Source of the DNA: JAJDFU01 sp964640855 | GTDB lineage: Bacteria > Bacteroidota > Bacteroidia > Chitinophagales > Saprospiraceae | NCBI GenBank assembly: GCA_964640855.1 | Contig: CAZXIX010000062.1 | Location: 1 to 25,342, forward strand | DNA: 25,342 nucleotides | Direction: 5' to 3' | In this document: one piece after another, positions 6,730-18,800 of the stretch | How positions within the stretch are numbered: the stretch's first letter is position 1 | Layout: each line of letters opens with the position of its first letter | Translations under genes and position numbers: made by a program | The notes under the pieces: model-generated | Told to the model about the DNA's origin: nothing | Database searches by the model: none | What the model saw: only the letters and a program-made list of their open reading frames with translations

Positions 6730-8151
6730 ATGACCCGCCAACTCCTTGAAACGGAACAGAAAGCATTGGAACTCAATCTGGATGAATCCATCTACGGCAC
6801 CTTTGCGGAGATCGGGGCGGGCCAGGAAGTCGCTCGCTATTTCTTTCAGGTAGGCGCTGCGGCCGGTACGATCGCCAAGACCATGTCTGCCTACGACAAG
6901 ATCTATTCCGACGAAATTTACGGGCCTGAGCCGAAAGGGCGGTACGTATGCGAATCCCGGTTGAACAAAATGCTGGACCACGAATACGAACTGCTTCGCA
7001 CCCGCCTCAAACAAGAGCGCCCGGGCACCAAGTTCTTTGTTTTTGCGGATACCGTGGCGGCGATCAATTACCAGCGGACCATACGCGGAAATGGCTGGCT
7101 GGGTCTCCGTTTTCAGTTGCAACCCGAAAAGGAGCCCAACGACCTGATCCTGCATGTGCGCATGTTCGACAACGACAGTCAGTTGCAGGCACAAGCCATC
7201 GGTATCCTGGGGGTCAACATGATCTACGGTTGCCATTACTACTACGAAGATCCGGTAGAAATGCTGCGCTCCATGATGGATAACCTGAGCGATCGGATCC
7301 AGATCGATATGATCCACCTCTCGGGCCCGGATTTTTCGGAAGTGGACAACCGCTTGCTGACCCTCAAATTGGTTCAGCATGGCTTGAGCAAGGTGGCCAT
7401 GTTCGGTCCCGACGGGAAAGGGCTCCATCCCTCCGAGTTCCTGTACCGAAAATCGGTCATGGTGGTGCGGGGAAGCTTCCGCCCGGCAACGCTGGTCAAT
7501 ATGGATATGATTGCCACCGGCTTTGCTCAGTTTCGGCAAGAACCGGAAGTGGATCCTCGGAAAACCTACCTGCTGACGGAAATTACGGTTGGCAACCTGA
7601 GCGCGGATGGGCCTATCGACGATCGGGATTTTCTCGATCGGGTGACCTTGCTCAATGCCCTGGGGCAAACGGTTATGGTCAGTTCACTGGAAGATCACGA
7701 AGGGCTCAATCGCTATCTCTACGAACAAAAGGTTCCCCTGCTGGGCATGGTGATCGGCGTGCGTGAACTGCTGGATTTGATCAGCAAGAAATTCTATGAA
7801 CATCAGGATGGTAGTTTGCTGGGGGCCTTCGGCAGCTTGTTTACCAAAGGGGTCAAGATCTATGCCTACCCCGCTTTGCAGGAAGGCAGCGGCGAACTGA
7901 TGACCAGTGAAAATCTGCCGGTGCCCGAAGGGGTCCGGTTTATTTATCGCCACCTGGTAGATGCCGGTCATATCGTAGACATTGCCCAACCGGACATAGA
8001 CCACCTCCATGTTTTCAGTAAGGAGGTTTTCCGCATGATCCAGGCCGGAGAGAAAGGCTGGGAGCCTATGGTGCCAAAAAAAGTAGCTCAATTGATCAAG
8101 GATAAATACCTGTTTGGCTATCCCATGGAGCAGGTAGAGTTTGAGTATTGA
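6730..8151 (+). CDS. Conserved Bacteroidota protein of unknown function (473 aa)
   Basis: A soluble-looking 473-aa protein with no signal peptide or membrane segment. I recognise it as a long, strongly conserved family of Bacteroidota. Conserved blocks include YGTFAEIGAGQEVARYFF near the N-terminus, AAGTIAKTMSAYDK, FFVFADTVAAINYQRT, AIGILGVNMIYGC, MVVRGSFRPATLVNMDMI and a C-terminal KDKYLFGYPMEQVEFEY. From memory, homologues carry database names such as TonB-dependent receptor or nicotinate-nucleotide adenylyltransferase. Neither is supported: there is no beta-barrel or plug, and no H-x-G-H nucleotidyltransferase motif. The compact, charge-rich sequence suggests a cytoplasmic protein. A purine-rich GGAGAA lies about 14 nt upstream of the ATG. 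It stands alone after a 343-bp spacer, 87 bp before the exported hydrolase. The gene is certainly real; the function is open. Confidence 0.9.
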   Translation: MTRQLLETEQKALELNLDESIYGTFAEIGAGQEVARYFFQVGAAAGTIAKTMSAYDKIYSDEIYGPEPKGRYVCESRLNKMLDHEYELLRTRLKQERPGTKFFVFADTVAAINYQRTIRGNGWLGLRFQLQPEKEPNDLILHVRMFDNDSQLQAQAIGILGVNMIYGCHYYYEDPVEMLRSMMDNLSDRIQIDMIHLSGPDFSEVDNRLLTLKLVQHGLSKVAMFGPDGKGLHPSEFLYRKSVMVVRGSFRPATLVNMDMIATGFAQFRQEPEVDPRKTYLLTEITVGNLSADGPIDDRDFLDRVTLLNALGQTVMVSSLEDHEGLNRYLYEQKVPLLGMVIGVRELLDLISKKFYEHQDGSLLGAFGSLFTKGVKIYAYPALQEGSGELMTSENLPVPEGVRFIYRHLVDAGHIVDIAQPDIDHLHVFSKEVFRMIQAGEKGWEPMVPKKVAQLIKDKYLFGYPMEQVEFEY

Positions 8152-8238
8152 GGAAGGATATTGGTTGCTGGCCGCTTACAGGCATGGATAAGGCGAGGGG
8201 CCCTGGCTAAAGTTTATTTTCCAATCCAACTTCGAATA

Positions 8239-9315
8239 ATGCTTACCAGATTACTGCCTCTTTGGATGGTTCTTTTGTTTCCAACCGCGGTCTCCTGCCA
8301 GGGGGAAGAACACGGATCCATGCAAGGGTTCCTTGTTTCGAATGAGGCATACGATAAGGAACGGTTGGAGGAGTTGAGAGATTCCATCCGGGCGGGGGTT
8401 TACAAAAGGCTGAATAGCGTTGTCGTTATACAGAATGGGGCTTTATTGATCGAGGAATATTTCAACGGGACCCGACGCGAGCAGACCCACGATGTTCGAT
8501 CCGTAGGCAAAACCTTTGCCTCTGCTGTGATGGGCATCGCCATTGAAGACGGCTACATCCAATCCGTAGATCAGCCCTTGTCCGATTTTTATGATTTAAA
8601 ACGCTACGACAATTATCACCCGAGTAAAGAACGGATTACCCTCCGTCATCTGCTGACCATGAGCTCCCACTTCGATGGCAATGACAGCGATTATGATAGT
8701 CCGGGCAACGAGGGGAACATGTATCCTCAGGACAATTGGGTTGAATGGACCCTGAACCTACCGGTAGACACCACTCGAAAATCGGGAGCCGAATGGAATT
8801 ATTTCACCGCCGGTATCATCCTCTTGGGGGATATTCTGGAAAAATCAGTACCCGGCGGGCTGGAGGCCTATGCGGATGAAAAGCTCTTTCAGCCTATTGC
8901 GGTGGACCGATATTATTGGACCTATACGCCCCAGCGCGTTCCCAATACGGCCGGAGGCATCCGGTTGACACCGCTGGGCTTTGCCCGGTTCGGACATGTA
9001 TACCTGGAGCAAGGGAAATGGAAGGGACGCCCGATCCTGTCGGAAGAATGGGTCAGCGCCAGTCTTTCCCCTGTGCTCTCTACGACTATCGAGCCCAACG
9101 ACTATGGGTACCTGTGGTGGATAAAGGACTACGAAGTAGAAGGGAAAAAATACCGGACGCAATACTGCTCCGGGAACGGGGGCAATAAAATCTTTGTACT
9201 TCCGAGCTTGGATGCTGTAGTGGTGATCACGGCAAGTGCTTACGGACGCCCCTATATGCACGAACAAGTAGATGCAATCATGACTCGATATATACTCCCG
9301 GCCATCGCAGATTAA
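8239..9315 (+). CDS. Exported serine hydrolase (beta-lactamase class C / penicillin-binding-like)
   Basis: 358 aa from ATG 8239. The frame stays open upstream to a TTG at 8161, but that extension (26 aa) precedes a perfect signal peptide and is rejected. Residues 1-19 are hydrophobic and end A-V-S before Cys20, a plausible lipobox. Cys20 is followed by QGEE, resembling the Q-x-acidic-acidic surface-export signal reported for Bacteroidota lipoproteins. The Beta-lactamase fold (about 40-355) has the nucleophile motif S88-V-G-K91 (SxxK), the second motif around Y188 (WNYFTAG, in place of YxN), and the third motif region SGNGG (311-315) in place of KTG/HxG. The family includes esterases, D-aminopeptidases and peptidoglycan-active enzymes, and the substrate cannot be told. 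A hairpin directly after the stop suggests it is monocistronic. Confidence 0.92.
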   Translation: MLTRLLPLWMVLLFPTAVSCQGEEHGSMQGFLVSNEAYDKERLEELRDSIRAGVYKRLNSVVVIQNGALLIEEYFNGTRREQTHDVRSVGKTFASAVMGIAIEDGYIQSVDQPLSDFYDLKRYDNYHPSKERITLRHLLTMSSHFDGNDSDYDSPGNEGNMYPQDNWVEWTLNLPVDTTRKSGAEWNYFTAGIILLGDILEKSVPGGLEAYADEKLFQPIAVDRYYWTYTPQRVPNTAGGIRLTPLGFARFGHVYLEQGKWKGRPILSEEWVSASLSPVLSTTIEPNDYGYLWWIKDYEVEGKKYRTQYCSGNGGNKIFVLPSLDAVVVITASAYGRPYMHEQVDAIMTRYILPAIAD

Positions 9316-9320
9316 ATCGG

Positions 9321-9337
9321 GAACCTTTCCCAGGTTC
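9321..9337 (+). terminator. Hairpin after the serine hydrolase gene
   Basis: GAACCT (9321-9326) and AGGTTC (9332-9337) pair around a 5-nt loop, 5 bp after the stop codon. Only a short T-containing stretch follows, so it is at best a weak terminator. An AT-only inverted repeat (AGTATTT/AAATACT, 9400-9426) lies further on. Confidence 0.35.
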
Positions 9338-9502
9338 TTGATTCCCAGAGCGGAAGGTTGTATTTTATGGTATTCGTATTGACTTTTTCTATGGAATTTA
9401 GTATTTAATATTTTTTTAAAAATACTCTTCGGTCTATTCTGCCAAAACAAACGTATTTATGCTTTTTCATTCATCAGCGGGGTTTCTTTTGCTGGAAAGC
9501 CA

Positions 9503-9510
9503 TAATTTTG
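9503..9510 (+). promoter_or_regulatory. Candidate -7 promoter box for the giant T9SS protein
   Basis: TAATTTTG fits TAnnTTTG exactly, 353-360 bp before the chosen start at 9863. No clear TTG lies 17-23 bp upstream. The same stretch also contains TTGACA (9508-9513) with a poor TTTATT 17 bp on. Either would give a leader of about 300-350 nt, which is where the stem-loops listed below sit. Confidence 0.35.
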
Positions 9511-9572
9511 ACAGTGACTGGTTGTTGGTGTTTATTTATCGGCGACCGTTCTTTCAGAGGTTATCATTTCAA

Positions 9573-9675
9573 CGGGCCTGAAGCCCGATTTCCCAACAAT
9601 TTTACAAGGTTTTTCAGCTTCCCCCCACGCTGAAAATAGAGTATAGGTGAAAATTCCCTGTTAAAGCAGGGTTTC
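9573..9675 (+). other. Series of stem-loops in the leader of the giant gene
   Basis: Three stem-loops follow one another. First is CGGGC/GCCCG (9573-9587, 5 bp, 5-nt loop). Second is TTTTCAGC/GCTGAAAA (9611-9618 with 9629-9636, 8 bp, loop containing six C residues). Third is CCCTG/CAGGG (9656-9671, 5 bp), extended through a bulge by GAAA/TTTC to 9649-9675. A fourth, ACTCC/GGAGT, lies at 9718-9731. Only the 8-bp stem is clearly unlikely by chance. The rest of the 9316-9862 spacer holds the promoter box, one AT-rich repeat and nothing that looks coding. Confidence 0.4.
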
Positions 9676-9862
9676 ATCCTGGCTCCCTTTTCCCTTAGAC
9701 CGATTCAAATTTTCCGGACTCCCTGTGGAGTGGATATGCCATTGACCCTTCCGCCATGCAGAGGGTTTAGGGCTTCGTGCCATTCACTTTTGCCTCAATC
9801 TGGGGCCTTGTGCCCGCTAAATGGACCTTAACCGAATATATGACCAAAACTTTTACCAAAAG

Positions 9863-12800
9863 ATGAAACCAGTACGACTAAACTCCCAAAAATTCTGGAG
9901 GAGTGGCTTCCTTGCCCTATGGGCCATTCTCCTTCCTTTTCTGCTGACCGGGCAGAGCTTCTCCGTTTCCAACCTGAATTACGGAGGTTTCGACGCTGTT
10001 GAGCAGGGAACTTCTCTGATGTTCGGGCCGGACGGACGCCTTTACGTGCTTAGCATCAAAGGCCAGATCGATGTCTACACCATTAAGCGAAACGGTCCCA
10101 ACAATTATGTGGTAACCGCCGCAGAAGAGCTGCTTTTCGTGAAGAACATCCCGAATCACAACGACGACGGGAGTTCCAACGGAGGGAACAATCGGGAAGC
10201 CACCGGCATCACCCTGGCGGGTACTCCGGCGAATCCTGTCATTTACGTCACGTCCAGTGATTCGCGTATCGGTGGCCCCAGTGGCGACATCAATCTGGAT
10301 ACCAATTCCGGTGTGATAACCCGGATCACCTGGAACGGCTCTGCCTGGGAGGTGGTCGATATCGTTCGCGGTTTGCCCCGTTCGGAAGAGAACCACGCTA
10401 CCAATGGTTTGGAATTCGTAACCGTCAACGGGAAAGATTATCTGATCGTCACTTCAGGCGGCTCCACGAATGCCGGGGCCCCTTCGGATAATTTTGCCTG
10501 GACTACCGAATATGCCCTGTCCGCAGCCGTACTGTCCGTTGACCTGACCCAATTGGAAGGTCTCCCTATCAAAACGGATGGAGGCAGCGGCCGCCAATAT
10601 ATCTACGACATACCCACGGTCGATGATCCAACCCGGCCCAATGCCAACGGAATTACCGACCCGGATGCTCCGGGCTATAACGGGATCGATGTGAACGATC
10701 CCTGGGGCGGAAACGACGGGTTAAACCAGGCGATGATCTTACCTGGTGGCCCCGTTCAGATTTTTTCTCCCGGCTACCGCAATACCTACGACCTAACTGT
10801 GACGGAAGATGGGAAGGTGTACGTGACCGACAACGGGGCCAACCAGGGTTGGGGCGGCTTTCCCGAAAATGAAGGAACCGGTGCCGTTACCAACAATTAC
10901 AATCCCAACGAACCGGGCAGCTCCACCAAAGTAGGTACCGAGATCGTAAACAACGTAGACCACCTGACGATGGTCACCAACGATATCCAAAACTACGTTT
11001 TCGGTAGTTTTTACGGTGGTCACCCGACCCCGATCCGGGCCAACCCGGCAGGTGCAGGTCTGTTCACCAATCCGGAAGTAAACAATTACAACCCTTCCAC
11101 TTCCGTATTCAGAACTCAGATTTACGATCCGGACGGTTCCCGGCCCAATTCCACCACCAATCCCAACATAGGCCTTCCGGCCAACTGGCCTCCGGTGCCT
11201 TTAGATATGGCCAATCCGGTGGAAGGAGACTGGCGGGGTCCCAACTACAACAATCCCGATGGCCCCCAAGACGTGCTCGTCACCACCTGGGGAACCAACA
11301 CCAACGGGATAGACGAATACACGGCCTCCAATTTCGACGGGGCCATGAAAGGGGATCTCATTGCCGGGAAGAACGACGGAGTGCTCCGGCGGGTAGAGCT
11401 CAACCCGGATGGAAGCCTGGAAAAACTTACGCCCACCTTCATTTCGAATCTGGGGGGCAATGCCCTGGGGATTACCTGCAACGGCGATACCGACCCCTTC
11501 CCAGGCACCATCTGGGTTGCCACTTTCAACAATGTGGTCAAGGTCCTGGAACCCCAGGATTTTGTCGTTTGCGTATTGCCCGGAGATATTGGATACAGTC
11601 CCAACGGGGACAATGACTTTGACGGCTATACCAACCAGGATGAGATCGACAACAAAACCTCATCCCAATCCGATGCGGATGTAATCTGCAACGGAGGGGC
11701 TCAGCCCAATGATTTTGATAAAGCAGCCGGAGGAACTCTGGTTTCTGACCTCAACGATGAAGACGACGACGGGGATGGGATCCCGGATGCAGCCGATCCC
11801 TTTCAGCTGGGAGATCCTACCCAAGGCGGAAGCGATGCTTTCGATCTTCCCGTGATCAATGAACTCTTTTCAGACAATCAAGACTTAAAAGGTTACCTGG
11901 GGCTGGGGTTCACCGGTATGATGAACAATGGAGGCGCCAACCCCAACTGGTTGAACTGGCTGGACCGCCGCGACGATCCCAATGATCCGAACCCGAATGA
12001 TATTCTGGGCGGTGCGGTCGGCGCCATGACCATGCAGATGACTGCCGGGACGGCTCTGGGCACTGCCAACAACCAGGAAAAAGCCTTTCAGTATGGCGTG
12101 AATGTCAGCCAAAGCACGGGGCCATTCACCATAGAAGGAGGATTGCTGAGCTTCGATGATCCCTTGCAGCTCTACGGTGACCAGGCTCCGGCCGGCGGCG
12201 AATTGGGGATTTTCATCGGCGACGGTACTCAGAGTAACTATATAAAGGTGGTGATCAATCAAAACGGGATAGAAGCCCGTCAGGAGATCAACGACGTTCC
12301 TCAAAATCCGATTTCGGTAGCCATTGCCCAGGGCGAACGCCCGAGCGGAAGCGTCAAGTTCCGCTTGACGGTAAATCCGGTTGCCGGAAGCGTAAAAGTC
12401 TCCTATTCCCTGGAGACGCAGGCCTTCGTCGAATTGGGTACGATCAATGCTCAGGGAACGATCCTGACGGCCATTCAGAACGCCGGGACTCCGCTGGCCG
12501 TAGGTTTGATCGGCACCTCCAACGACAATTCAAAAGAAGTGGAGGGCACCTGGGATTATCTCAACGTGCAGGGAAGCCAACCCACCATAGAGCAGGAAAT
12601 CCCCAATGTGGAAGTTTTGGCCGGTGGTACGCTGCCCAATTTCAATTTGCACGAGTTCTTTAATGATGATGGCGGAGATGAAAACCTCACCTACCAGGTA
12701 ACAGGCAATACCAACCCCGATTTCCAGGTCACGCTGAATGAAAATATCCTGGCCATTAATTACCAGGGGCAGAATGGAGAGGCCAACACAGCCATTACCA

Positions 12801-15800
12801 TACAGGCTACGGATTCGGAAGGCTTGAGCATACAGCAGACCTTTTCGGTGATCCTGAACAATGAACCTGTCACGCTGATCCGCATTCGAGCCGAAGGGGC
12901 TACCCTGGCCGCTACAGATGCTCCCAATCCGGACTGGATAAGTATGGGGGGCACCGGGGCCAAAAGCGGTATTTACGATGGCATCAACTATGCGGTAAAC
13001 ACGGGTTCCTCTGCGGGAGGTAGCGTCAATGGCCGGCATACTTCTCTGCCGGATTATGTACCCCAATCCCTATTTGTTAAAGAACGTTGGGACCCACCCG
13101 GAAATCCTGAAATGGAGTGGACCTTTGATCTGCCCAACGGGAACTATCTCGTCCGGCTGTATATGGGAAACAGCTTTGTTGGAACTTCCACAGTAGGCTC
13201 CCGGGTCTTCGATATTTTCATGGAAGGTCAATTGGTAGAAGACAACATGGATTTGATCCAAACCTTCGGCCACCAGGTGGGAGGTATGAGGGAATACCCG
13301 GTTTCCGTGAACGACGGCACCCTGAACATTCTCTTTGGTCACGTCGTGGAAAACCCCCTGGTCAACGGGATCGAGATCTTGTCTGTAGGAGGGAATTTCA
13401 CTCCGCCCGTCATCGTGCAGCCGATCGGCGATCAGGTAAACCAGGAAGGAGACCCGATCAACATAGCCATCCTGGCGAGCGGTGGGGATCCGAACGAAAA
13501 TTTTGGGTTCGCGGCGGAGAATCTTCCGCCCGGCCTGCAGGTCGAACCGACCACCGGTTTGATCTTCGGTGCCATTGCCGCAGGAGCCACTGAAAACAGT
13601 CCTTATAATACGGTACTCACCATCACGAAAGAAAACAGCGCCCCGGTGCAGTTATCCTTCACCTGGACCGTAGGGACCCAGCCCCCTCCCAATACCGAGG
13701 ATAGCTGGAATCTGTTAGCTAACGATGAAAACTTCACGGGGCGCCACGAATGTTCCTTTGTACAGGCCGGCGATAAGTTTTACCTTTTTGGGGGTAGGGA
13801 AAGTCCGAAAACCCTGGATGTATTCAATTTGGGTTCCTCCACCTGGAGTCCGATTTCCAATTCCGCTCCCAAGGATTTCAACCATTTCCAGGCGGTTGAG
13901 TATCAGGGGTTGATCTGGGTGATCGGTGCTTTCAAGAACAACGCCTATCCGAATGAAGTGCCCGCCGATTATGTGTGGGCCTACAATCCGGCTGTGGATG
14001 AATGGATACAAGGGCCCGAAATCCCGACTTCCCGGAAAAGAGGTTCGGCCGGCCTGGTGGTTTACAACGGCAAGTTCTATGTCATCGCCGGAAATAACGA
14101 TGGGCACGACGGCGGCTACGGGACCTGGTTCGATGAGTTTGATCCCGCCACCGGCACCTGGACCCCTCTGGCAGACGCTCCGCGGGCGCGGGATCATTTC
14201 CATGCGGCGGTCATTGGCGACAAACTCTATGTCGTAGGAGGAAGATTGTCCGGGGGCCCCGGTGGCGTTTTTGCGCCTTTGATCCCGGAGGTGGACGTAT
14301 ATGACTTTACCTCCGGACAGTGGAGCACCTTGCCTTCGGCCGCCAATCTGCCGACTCCGAGAGCTGCCTCTATTACCGTTAATTACCGGGATCAGCTGCT
14401 TGTAGCCGGTGGCGAGGGCAACGGACAGGCTTATAACACCACAGAAATTCTGGATCCGACAACAGAAAACTGGTTTACAGCAGCCAATCTGAATACCGGA
14501 CGCCACGGCACCCAGGGTATAGTCTCCGGAGATGGCGTGTTTACCGTGGCAGGCTCGCCCAAATTGGGTGGCGGGCAAACCAAGGTCATGGAGTATTTTG
14601 GAGGAAACAATCCCGTGGGAGTGGCTTTGGTCGCCGGGCAATTAACGGCACCCCAGAATGCCATTATCCCCACCGGAGGAAACGCAGGCGTTACCCTGAC
14701 CCACTCCGGCGGAAATACCGGTATTCTGATTACCAATCTGCAAATCACGGGTCCGGATGCAGCTAACTTCAACCTAAATGCTAACCTCAACTTTGCCTTG
14801 ATGGCACCGGGCGAAGATCTCGTGCTTGGGGTATCCCACACGGGCACAGCTGAGGGTGAAACCGCAACGCTGGAGATCACCTATGACGACGGAAAAACCG
14901 AAACCGTTGCGCTTTCCAGCAATATTCCGTTAAATACTCCACCCAGCGTGAACATCACCAGTCCGACTAACGGCGAGGTGGTTACGCGCGGAACGGATGT
15001 CGCCCTGAGCGGGACCGCCAGCGATAATGAAGATGGAGACCTATCGAGCCAGATCAACTGGTCTTCTGACGACAATCAATTCCTGACCGATCCCCTGGAT
15101 GGTATCGGCGCTAACCTCAGCGGCCAATTTGTCACGCCGGGCACCACTACCGTATTGGCTTCCGTCACCGATAGCGGTGGAGAGACCGCCGAAGAGACAG
15201 TCGAAGTCATCGTTCCCGGACCTGAGGTGGAATTTACCCTCCCCGCGGCAAATGCGACCCTGCCTACAACGAATGTGACGGTAAGCTGGCAAGGAACGAA
15301 TGTTCTGTACGATCTCACCGAACATTACCACTTGTACGTGAACCCACCGGATGTCAACAACATTAATACCGATACGCGGATATCGACCGCTTCGAAGATC
15401 GGGCAGGAATTCTGGGATTTGACCGTGGCTGATGGCATTGTCGTTGGCCAAAATACGATCGTGATCCGGGTAGCCGGCCAGTCTCATCATGAGTTTTCCA
15501 ATCCGGAAGCCCAGGATGTTGTCACCTTCGCCGTATCGGGTCCGGCCCAGGAACCCCCCGTGGTCTATGCAGGCGAAAACGATACGATTCCGCTGGGAGA
15601 TGATCTGGTCCTCTCCGGCGAGGTAAGTGACGACGGCATTTCTACCGGAGAGGGCCTGGTTATTTCCTGGCGGATGATCGAAGGTCCTTGCCCGGTCATA
15701 TTCGGAAATCCTGAGGAACCATCCACCACAGCCAGCTTCAGCCAGGCAGGCAATTACCAGCTCGAGCTTTCAGCAAATGATGGGTACTCTCTGGGGCTGG

Positions 15801-18800
15801 ACACCCTCTCCGTTTTTGTAGAACCGATAGAAAGCTTGGTCACGCTCTGTGCAGGAGAAACCTTCGCCTTCGGCAACCAGACTTTGACCAGCACAGGAAC
15901 CTACACCGAGGTATTCACCGCTCAGAATGGATGCGATTCCCTGGCAAAAGTCAGCTTAACAGTCCTTCCGGTCAAAACCGGAACCGATGCTGTCACCATC
16001 TGCTCGGGTGAGACCTACTCGTTTGGAAGCCAGACCTTGAGTGCTGCCGGGGAATATGTCGAAGTGTTTGAGGGTGCCAATGGATGTGATTCAACCGTAA
16101 CCTTGACACTCTCCGTTTTACCCTCATACAGTAAAGGACAGTCCGTCTCGATCTGTACCGGTCAAAGCTATGCTTTCGGAGACCAGGTTCTTAACGAATC
16201 AGGGGTATACCAATATACCTTCACCTCGGCCAATGGATGCGATTCTCTGGTCACCCTGGATCTGTCGATCCTGGACGAGATCACCACCTTCATAAATGAC
16301 ACCATTTGTGACGGGGAAAGCATCTTCTTCGGTACGTTGACCCTGACGGAACAAGGAACTTACAAACAGACCTTGCAGGCCTCAGGAGGCTGCGATTCCG
16401 TCGTCCTTCTCACTCTGGTTGTAAATCCGACCAGCGAGGTTACCAACGTGAACCTGACCACCTGTGACCCGGATCAGGTAGGGGCCACGGAAACTTTATT
16501 GACCAATCAATTTGGTTGCGATAGTCTGGTGATCACAACGATCACCCTGGGAGACCAGGATGGTATTGAATGTCCGCTTGCCTGCTCGGCTACGGGCAAC
16601 ATCACCTACGAGAAGTGGTTCGGAGTATCGGGCTCGAATATTTCCAATATCCCGGTAGGAACCGATCCGGATGAGACGAGCTTACTGAACGCATTCAGCA
16701 TACCGACCAACCAGGGAGATAATTTCGGAGTTCGGGTCCGGGGCTTCATCTGCCCGCCGGAGACCGGGGAGTACACCTTCTGGATAGCCTCGGATGACCT
16801 GGGTGCGCTGTACCTGAGCACGAATGCCGATCCGGCAAACAAGGCGCTCATTGCCGAGGTGCCGGGCTGGTCGCCCTTCCAGAAATGGGACAAGTACGGG
16901 CAGCAGCAGTCGGTAGCGATTACGCTGCAGGCCGGCCAGAAATATTACATCGAGGGCTTGCTGAAGGAATTGGGAGGAGGCGATCACCTCTCAGTAGCCT
17001 GGCGTCTGCCCTCCGAGAACTTCAACTTGCCGAGCGGACCGATTCCGGGACAATACCTTTCGCCTTACGAAGAGAACCCCATCGACCTCAATCTGCCGCC
17101 GGTAGCCGACTTGCAGGCCGATGTGACCAGCGGAGATGCACCCTTGACGGTGAACTTCGATGCCACGGGCTCTACGGATGACGGTACGATCGTCAGCTAT
17201 GTCTGGGAGTCGAACGGCAATCCGATAGCGACGGGCGCGACGCCGAGCTACACCTTCAACACGGCCGGCACCTACACGGTAGAACTGACGGTAACGGATA
17301 ACGAAGGGGCCACGGATCAGGCCACGGTGACCATCACAGTGACCGATCCGAATATCAATCTGCCGCCGGTGGCCGACTTGCAGGCCGATGTGACCAGCGG
17401 AGATGCCCCCTTGACGGTAAACTTCGATGCCACGGGCTCTACGGATGACGGTACGATCGTCAGCTATGTCTGGGNNNNNNNNNNNNNNNNNNNNNNNNNN
17501 NNNNNNNNNNNNNNNNNNNNNNNNNNNNNNNNNNNNNNNNNNNNNNNNNNNNNNNNNNNNNNNNNNNNNNNNNNGGTAGAACTGACGGTAACGGATAACG
17601 AAGGGGCCACGGATCAGGCCACGGTGACCCTTACGGTGAACGATCCGGGGACTCCACCCATCACGTGCTCGGCAACCGGCAATATTTCCTTCGAGAAATG
17701 GAATGATGTATCGGGTACCAACATTTCAGATATCCCTCTGGGTACCGACCCGGATGAGACCGGGCTCTTGAACGAGTTCAATATTCCCACGAATGTGGGC
17801 AGCAATTACGCCATGCGTCTGCGCGGCTTCATCTGTCCGCCTGAAACCGGGGAATACACCTTCTGGATAGCTTCGGACGATCAGGGTGCGCTGTTTTTGA
17901 GCACCGATGCGGATCCGGGCAATAAGGCCCAGATTGCCGGCGTGCCGAGCTGGTCGCCTTTCCAGGATTGGGACAAGAACCCGGAACAGCAATCCGAAGC
18001 CATTACCCTGCAGGCCGGTCAGAAATACTACATCGAAGCCTTGTTTAAGGAAGCCGGCGGAGGAGACCACATGTCGGTCGCCTGGCGTCTGCCTTCCGAA
18101 AACTTTAATTTGCCCGGTGGGCCGATTCCGGGACAATACCTGTCGCCCTTCGATGGAAGTGCACCTGCCCCGAATCAGCCACCGACTGCCGATCTCCAGG
18201 CGGATGTAGTGATCGGAGATGCACCCTTGACGGTGAACTTCGATGCCAGTGGATCGGGAGATATCGATGGAAATATTGTTACCTATGAGTACGATTTCGA
18301 TGAGAGCGGAAACCCGCAAATCGATGGCGCCACGACATCGAATACATTTGAGAACGCCGGTACCTACGCGGTGATGGTGACCGTCACCGACAATGAGGGC
18401 GCCACCGATGTAGCCATGGTGACCATCACCGTGACGGATCCGAACACACCGCCGGCTAATGTGCCACCGACTGCCGATCTCCAAGCCGATGTAGTGATCG
18501 GAGATGCACCCCTGACGGTGAACTTTGATGCCAGTGGATCGGGAGATATCGATGGAAACATCGTTACCTACGAGTACGATTTCGATGAGGGTGGAAACCC
18601 GCAAATCGGTGGTACCACCATCTCGAATACTTTTGAGGATCCCGGTACTTACGTGGTCACCCTCACCGTCACCGACGATGATGGAGCCACGGATCAGACC
18701 ACGGTGACCCTTACGGTGACCGACCCGGATGCAGCTGTTTGCTCGGCTACCGGGAATATCTCCTATGAGAAGTGGAATAATGTATCGGGTACCAACATTT

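Noticed and set aside
6730..8151. Naming this gene nicotinate-nucleotide adenylyltransferase or TonB-dependent receptor
   Set aside because: No H-x-G-H motif, no signal peptide, plug or beta-barrel pattern; such names look like propagated annotation.
8161..8238. TTG start for the serine hydrolase
   Set aside because: It would put 26 unrelated residues in front of a complete signal peptide that starts at ATG 8239.
13715..14641. 308-codon minus-strand frame inside the giant gene
   Set aside because: Antisense to the kelch repeats, which are clearly coding on the plus strand.
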